A stretch of DNA of 10,025 nt from Planctomycetota bacterium (GTDB lineage: Bacteria; Planctomycetota; UBA8108). The stretch lies in assembly GCA_016928605.1 (NCBI GenBank), contig JAFGKN010000065.1:1-10025 (forward strand). Reading direction: 5' to 3'. This document shows, in pieces, positions 6,247-10,025 of this stretch; position 1 is the first letter of the stretch, and each line of letters starts with the position of its first letter. A model generated the notes under the pieces. That model was not told where the DNA came from, made no database searches, and was given only the letters and a program-made list of their open reading frames with translations. The position numbers were made by a program, and so were the translations under genes.

Positions 6247-8217
6247 TCAGGGACACGCAGTTCCGGAAGTCTCGCAGACGAGGCCGTCGGGCGTGGGATC
6301 CGTCCCACAGCTCCAGGGGCCCGGATCCGGCGGCGGCGGCCCCGCCAGGAAGAGATAGTTACTGATGTAGACGCCGTCCGTGAGGTTCAAAAGACCGCTG
6401 TCGTCGGCATCCGCGCTGTCGAGGCAGAGGGGAGCCGCTCCCCCCTGGAAGAGGTAGTTGAAGATCGCGATGGAGTCCGTGATGTTCACCTGCCCGCTGA
6501 GATCGGTGTCGCCTCGGCGGAACGGCTCGAGCCAGGGATCGAGCCGCACGAAGATGTCACCCGCGCCGACTGGATCGCCCCCCGCGAGGCTCGTCGCGAA
6601 CGACTCGAACAGGACCATGCCGCCTCCGTCGACGAGATCCGAGAGCCCGGAGTCGCCGCCGGCGGCTTGATTCCCCTCGGTGTCCACGCTCGCGGGCCGG
6701 ATCTCCCCTGTCTCGAGCTTCTTCACGAAGACGTCCGTCCACCCGTTCGTGTCGCCGGAGATGAGATTGTCCGCCGACGAGCTGAACGAGAGAAACCGGC
6801 CGTCCCCCGACAGGACGGGCCACATCGAGTCGCCGTCGCCGTGGTCTCCTCCGGCCGAGATCGAGACCTTGATCGGAGATGGCAGGCGTCCCTCCGCATC
6901 CGGCTCGTAGTCGACGAGGAAGACGTCCTCCCTGAACGAGAGGGGCCACGGCGCGGTATCGTACTGCCTGTCGAAGGAGCTGAACGCGATGCGGCTGCCG
7001 TCCCCGCTGATCGACGGACACCGCGCGTCTCCGGTCAGCCGGGCCGTCTGGCCACTCGCCGCGTACACCCTCCCGCTCGCCATGTCGCGCACGAAGATCT
7101 GGATCCGGTCGCGGCTGCACATCCCCTTCCAGTTGCTCGTCCTCCCCTGGAAGACGACCAGACGCCCGTCGCGGCTCAGGACGCGCCCGACGGCTCCAGA
7201 GGCCGGATCGCCGGTGTCCATGTCGCCATCGGAGACGGTGATCTCCGGCTCCAGCCAGTGAGGGGCAGCGCTGACGATCTCCACGGCGCCGCAGCCGCTC
7301 GTGTCCGCGCGAAACACCTGCCGCACACCGGGGAAGTAGTCCAGGCGCGGGCCGAGATTCCTGGCCGCCGACGCGAAGGCGATGTGGTCGCCGGCGCCGG
7401 AGACGCAGGGCCGCACCGAGGGGCCGTCGCCGGCCTGCGCCAGAGCGCGGTTGCAGCTCAGGAGGCGCGTCACCGGGGCGGGCCCGCGGTAGTCGCGGAC
7501 GTAGACGTCGCGGACGCCGTTGGTGTCGGTCTGCGGATCGAGCGGAGCGCTGGTCTCGAAGACCACGACCCTGCCGTCATCGGAGATCGAGGGGGAGCGG
7601 CAGTCGGCGGCGGCGGGCACGCCGTACACGTCGCGGCTCGCGAGATCGAATCGGCGGGATCCGTCCTCAAGGAACTCGACCCGGTAGACCTGCCACCAGG
7701 GTCCCGGCTGGACGCCGTCCACCAGCCCGCTCGCGAGGCTGGTGAACGCGACGAACCGCCCGCAGCGCTGGCTGGCGCGCCCCGGAACGCTCGGCGCCCC
7801 GATGCCCGCGCCGTCGGGCAGCAGCCGCTCGGTCACCACTGTCTCGAGATTCTGTCCTGGTCCGATCCGCTCGCAGTCCCACGGGCTCCACGACTTGACG
7901 GTATCCGTCCCGGCAGCGTCCGCCGTCGCCTCGATCTCCGCGGTCCCTCCCTCGGCCTCGGCGAAGTAGACCGAGAGGTCGAACCCACCGCGGGCGCGGC
8001 GGCCGCCGGCCAGCGCGCTCTCCGCCGAGCCTCCGCTCTCGAGCCACCAGGACCAGAAGAAGAGATCGCCCGCCGTGAATCTCCCGTCGCCGTCGACGTC
8101 CACCCGCACTCCGGCCGGCACCGTAGGCGGCTCTCCAGCCTCGCCGGCCACCGGTCCTGCCGCGCTCCCCGCGAGCACCGCCGCCTTCAGAATCAAGCTC
8201 CAACCCTCTGTTCGCAT
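6247..8217 (-). CDS. Secreted TolB/PD40-type beta-propeller protein with C-terminal dockerin-like module
   Basis: A 656-residue exported protein. ATG 8217 is chosen because GAGGAG (8225-8230) lies seven bases upstream and a Sec signal peptide follows (about residues 1-26, SLILKAAVLAGSAAG). At residues 40-51 there is a lone calcium-loop motif, DVDGDGRFTAGD, followed by LFFWSWWL, resembling half a dockerin repeat. Residues about 145-560 hold seven PD40/WD40-like units of the form S-x-D/G-G-x-x-hydrophobic-x-F-x-S, at about 150, 210, 271, 346, 403, 467 and 527 (for example SISDDGRVVVFETSA and VLSGDGRFLSFSSSA), each ending in D-V/I-F-V-R/K. This fits one seven-bladed propeller like that of TolB. 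Residues 565-646 form the dockerin-like module (RGDTDLSGQVNITD, DADDSGLLNLTDG, PPPPDPGP, four cysteines). There is no catalytic domain. It likely works outside the cell; its binding partner is unknown. A good promoter lies about 250 bases upstream. Confidence 0.9.
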   Translation of the reverse strand: MRTEGWSLILKAAVLAGSAAGPVAGEAGEPPTVPAGVRVDVDGDGRFTAGDLFFWSWWLESGGSAESALAGGRRARGGFDLSVYFAEAEGGTAEIEATADAAGTDTVKSWSPWDCERIGPGQNLETVVTERLLPDGAGIGAPSVPGRASQRCGRFVAFTSLASGLVDGVQPGPWWQVYRVEFLEDGSRRFDLASRDVYGVPAAADCRSPSISDDGRVVVFETSAPLDPQTDTNGVRDVYVRDYRGPAPVTRLLSCNRALAQAGDGPSVRPCVSGAGDHIAFASAARNLGPRLDYFPGVRQVFRADTSGCGAVEIVSAAPHWLEPEITVSDGDMDTGDPASGAVGRVLSRDGRLVVFQGRTSNWKGMCSRDRIQIFVRDMASGRVYAASGQTARLTGDARCPSISGDGSRIAFSSFDRQYDTAPWPLSFREDVFLVDYEPDAEGRLPSPIKVSISAGGDHGDGDSMWPVLSGDGRFLSFSSSADNLISGDTNGWTDVFVKKLETGEIRPASVDTEGNQAAGGDSGLSDLVDGGGMVLFESFATSLAGGDPVGAGDIFVRLDPWLEPFRRGDTDLSGQVNITDSIAIFNYLFQGGAAPLCLDSADADDSGLLNLTDGVYISNYLFLAGPPPPDPGPWSCGTDPTPDGLVCETSGTACP

Positions 8218-8267
8218 CGAAATACTCCTCGATGAGAGTCTCGTGTCGTTTCCCGATCTCGGGCGCG

Positions 8268-8286
8268 AGCATCGCTCGGCGATGCT
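8268..8286 (-). other. Leader hairpin AGCATCGC-N3-GCGATGCT
   Basis: A perfect eight-pair stem with a three-base loop lies 51-69 bases upstream of the propeller gene ATG. A small CCCGA/TCGGG stem sits next to it at 8252-8263. In the mRNA these would be stacked hairpins close to the ribosome binding site. As DNA it could equally be an operator. No known riboswitch consensus was recognised. Confidence 0.45.
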
Positions 8287-8438
8287 GACGTCGCCCGGTC
8301 CGCGCCGGCCACGCCGGCCTTCCGTCCCCTCGGGCTGCGCGCCGCGCACCGGCTCTCATCGCGGCTTTCGTCTCCCTCCCGCTCGTCCCGCCCCTGCGAC
8401 CCGAGAGGCCGCGAGACGTCGGACGGGGCACGGGAAGC

Positions 8439-8456
8439 CCCGGCTCACGAGCCGGG
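8439..8456 (-). other. Start-proximal hairpin CCCGGCTC-N2-GAGCCGGG
   Basis: An eight-pair perfect inverted repeat with two central bases lies about 10-25 bases after the inferred transcription start near 8465. This placement suits a 5' mRNA-stabilising stem, an early attenuator or a repressor site. The repeat is seen directly; the role is inferred. Confidence 0.45.
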
Positions 8457-8471
8457 ACGCTGTGACCGCAC

Positions 8472-8499
8472 AGTATGCGCATTGGTTTCCATTTGTCAA
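8472..8499 (-). promoter_or_regulatory. Sigma70-type promoter for the propeller/dockerin gene
   Basis: On the minus strand a perfect TTGACA (8499-8494) is followed after 16 bases by CATACT (8477-8472, four of six consensus positions). Just upstream is an AT-rich tract (8500-8516, TTTTTCGTTAATATG) that could serve as an UP element. The predicted leader is about 250 bases to the ATG at 8217. This is the most convincing promoter in the window. Confidence 0.6.
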
Positions 8500-8673
8500 C
8501 ATATTAACGAAAAATGGAGCCGCCCGCCGGCGCAGGGCGATCTTGCGGCTACCGGAGATCGCCCTGCGCCCGGTCCGCTCGGCGCCTCGAAACGGTCCCG
8601 GATGGGGCCTTCCGGCGGGTTCGGCAGATCAGACGCGCGCGCTCAGAGGGCGGCGGCGGGGACTCTTGCGGGA

Positions 8674-10025
8674 TCAGTACTCCTCGAGCGAGACGTCGTC
8701 GCCGGGCCCGATCGCATCGAGCAGCCGGACGCCGAGGAGAGCCCTGCCCAGAACCGTGACCCGCCCCTCGAGCTCGGGCCGCGGCACTCCCGCGATCTCG
8801 AGCTGCATCTCGTCCGGCCCGGATGACCGCAGGAGGAGAGTGCCCCGGCGGATCGCTCCGCGGTGGGGCTCGGGCGGCGGGGGCAATTCGCTGGATCCCA
8901 CGGGTGGCAGCGGTAGAACAATGCCAGCGAGCGGATCGGCGCGGAGCGGCCGGATCTTCCGCATCGCGCCCGATCGCAGCCGCTCCCGGAGCCAGCGCGC
9001 GCTCAGGGGGGCGCGCAGCGCCTCGAGCTCGAGAATCATCTCGCCCCGGCCGTGGGCGCGCAGGACGATCTTCGGCAGCGGACGCCCGCGGCGCTCCATC
9101 GCCGGAAGCGGGGCCGGCGGCGCTCCGAGCGCGTCACCTCCGTCCCCCCTCTCCTCGGGCGCGACCAGAGCGGTCGCGGGTGGACGGATCTCCGCGGTCC
9201 TCTCCAGCGCCGTCCTCACCCGCTCCTCGACGCCGCGGGGCAGGTCTCCGCGCGCCCGCCAGCTCTCGAGCGCACGGCGCGCCGCGACGCGATGCAGCCA
9301 GAAGCGGCGCGGATCTCCGAGGACCTCGATCGCCGCCTCGATGCCGGCCTCCCCCTCGAGCCTGGGGAGGACCTCCAGGGCGAAGATCCCGCAGAGGAAG
9401 CTGGGATCCCCGGCGGCCTTGGCGAGCAGGCCGGCGCTCCGCGCCGCGAGAGCCGGCCGCCCAGCGATCGCCTTGACGGCCGCCCAGCGGAGGCGCTCGT
9501 CGCGTTCCTCCCTCTCGCGCCGCAGCGCGGCGAGGAGCGCATCGCCCGCGTCGAGATCCGGATGACGGGCGAACGCGAGCGCCGCCTCACGGCGCACCGC
9601 GGGGCAGGGATCGTCGAGGAGGCGCTGGAGCGTCCCGGCCGCACGCGGTCCGGCGCAGCCTAGCGCGGCAGCCGCCGCGCTCCTCGCCCTCGGGTCCTCC
9701 GACATCGCCTCGTCGACGACGATCCGCGCGGACTCATCGTCTCCGAGGCGGCCGAGCGCCCAGACGATCTCGTCGCGGAGAGCCGGATCCTCCTCGACGT
9801 CGAGCCGCTCGCCCAGCAGCCGCGCCGCAGTCCGCGGCCGGATCCGCGCCGCGGTCCGGATGGCTCTCTCCCTGAGGTCGATGTCATCGCTCCGCAGGGA
9901 GGCCTCGAGGAAGGGCGCGAAGCCCTCTGGATCGGCGCCCCGGGCGACCGCGCGCTCGGCGTCCTCGAGCTCGAGGAAGGTCTCCGGCGGCTCCTCGACG
10001 AGCGGCGGCGAGGAGCACGCCGTGA
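8674..10025 (-). CDS. HEAT-repeat lipoprotein with C-terminal cyclophilin-like domain (5' end outside window)
   Basis: The frame is open from the stop at 8674 to the window edge, giving 449 visible complete codons. The visible start is T-A-C-S-S-P-P, preceded by a split codon ending in TC (Phe, Leu, Ile or Val), which fits a lipobox [LVI]-T-A-C. The mature lipoprotein would then begin at the Cys at 10017-10015. Visible residues about 20-275 are helical HEAT-like repeats (for example PEGFAPFLEASLRSDDIDLRERAIRT split across units, and DDPCPAVRREAALAFARHP). A proline-rich linker (about 280-315) leads to a cyclophilin-type PPIase fold (about 317-446): GRGEMILELEALRAP, HRGAIRRGTLLLRSSGPDEMQLEI and ELEGRVTVLGRALLGVRLLDAI. 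The catalytic FHR and QGGD motifs read KIR and AGIV, and SQFF reads MQLE, so isomerase activity is doubtful. HEAT-cyclophilin fusions are, as I recall, known in several environmental phyla. ATG 9705 is internal. Confidence 0.82.
   Translation of the reverse strand, partial: TACSSPPLVEEPPETFLELEDAERAVARGADPEGFAPFLEASLRSDDIDLRERAIRTAARIRPRTAARLLGERLDVEEDPALRDEIVWALGRLGDDESARIVVDEAMSEDPRARSAAAAALGCAGPRAAGTLQRLLDDPCPAVRREAALAFARHPDLDAGDALLAALRREREERDERLRWAAVKAIAGRPALAARSAGLLAKAAGDPSFLCGIFALEVLPRLEGEAGIEAAIEVLGDPRRFWLHRVAARRALESWRARGDLPRGVEERVRTALERTAEIRPPATALVAPEERGDGGDALGAPPAPLPAMERRGRPLPKIVLRAHGRGEMILELEALRAPLSARWLRERLRSGAMRKIRPLRADPLAGIVLPLPPVGSSELPPPPEPHRGAIRRGTLLLRSSGPDEMQLEIAGVPRPELEGRVTVLGRALLGVRLLDAIGPGDDVSLEEY

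Larger units (their letters stand above)
8218..8673. other. 456-base intergenic region with a structured leader
   Basis: There is no supportable gene. From high to low coordinates it holds an AT-rich tract (8494-8516), a strong promoter (8472-8499), a perfect 8-pair hairpin with a two-base loop (8439-8456), a GC-rich stretch, a second perfect 8-pair hairpin (8268-8286), a small CCCGA/TCGGG stem (8252-8263) and a good ribosome binding site (8225-8230). Bases 8517-8673, beyond the HEAT gene stop, are GC-rich with nothing recognisable and no clear terminator. Confidence 0.7.

Noticed and set aside
3514..8217. Cellulosome-type interpretation of the dockerin-like modules
   Set aside because: No cohesin, glycoside hydrolase or scaffoldin is present. 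The extra cysteine cap fits the general C-terminal modules of environmental phyla better.
3577..8235. A 1552-codon open frame on the plus strand spanning both dockerin-module genes and the terminator between them
   Set aside because: It is antisense to two genes with clear domains and signal peptides, has no recognisable fold, and is rich in R/E/D/A/V. It reads the reverse of the D-G-D-G repeats. GC-rich codon bias removes stops from this frame.
8340..8400. GACGAAAGCCGCG segment resembling part of a c-di-GMP-I (GEMM) riboswitch
   Set aside because: The rest of the conserved core and the receptor/tetraloop arrangement could not be found, so the similarity is probably chance.
7667..8482. A 271-codon minus-strand frame covering the leader and start of the propeller gene
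   Set aside because: It is out of frame with the signal peptide and propeller, and arginine-rich; a composition shadow.

Overview
This is a GC-rich bacterial window (roughly two thirds G+C by eye) with six protein genes, all read from the minus strand, and long intergenic stretches. Two adjacent secreted proteins end in the same dockerin-like module (F-R-R-G-D start, two calcium-loop-like repeats, a proline-rich stretch, four spaced cysteines). To my knowledge this module type is common in Planctomycetota and some neighbouring environmental phyla. With three probable lipoproteins, a Gram-negative-type environmental bacterium of that kind is the best guess; there is no rRNA or other phylogenetic marker to settle it.

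Layout in transcription order (high to low coordinates). A HEAT-repeat lipoprotein with a C-terminal cyclophilin-like domain runs in from beyond the window (10025-8674). A 456-base gap follows, holding the best promoter in the window (perfect TTGACA) and a hairpin-rich leader. This leads to a secreted TolB/PD40-type propeller protein with a dockerin-like C-terminus (8217-6247). A strong hairpin (6233-6207) separates it from a long FG-GAP/VCBS protein with 14 repeats and the same C-terminal module (6168-3514). Next is a four-TPR lipoprotein (3422-2676), a gap with two diverged copies of a short repeat spaced 99 bases apart, a CPBP (CAAX-type) intramembrane protease (2337-1486), and a double-HTH XRE repressor with an S24/LexA-like C-terminal domain (1131-193). 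The first 128 bases are bounded by a perfect 20-base inverted repeat.

How the genes may work together. The four genes from 10025 to 2676 all encode exported or lipid-anchored scaffold proteins (HEAT, beta-propeller, TPR), so this half of the window looks like a cell-envelope or extracellular block. Hairpins and gaps between genes suggest several transcription units rather than one operon. The protease and the repressor show no visible functional link to it. No CRISPR array, tRNA, rRNA, complete insertion sequence or recognised defence system was found. The most unusual points are the S24 domain lacking its catalytic lysine, the eroded cyclophilin active site, the terminal inverted repeat, and a possible self-operator overlapping the repressor promoter.
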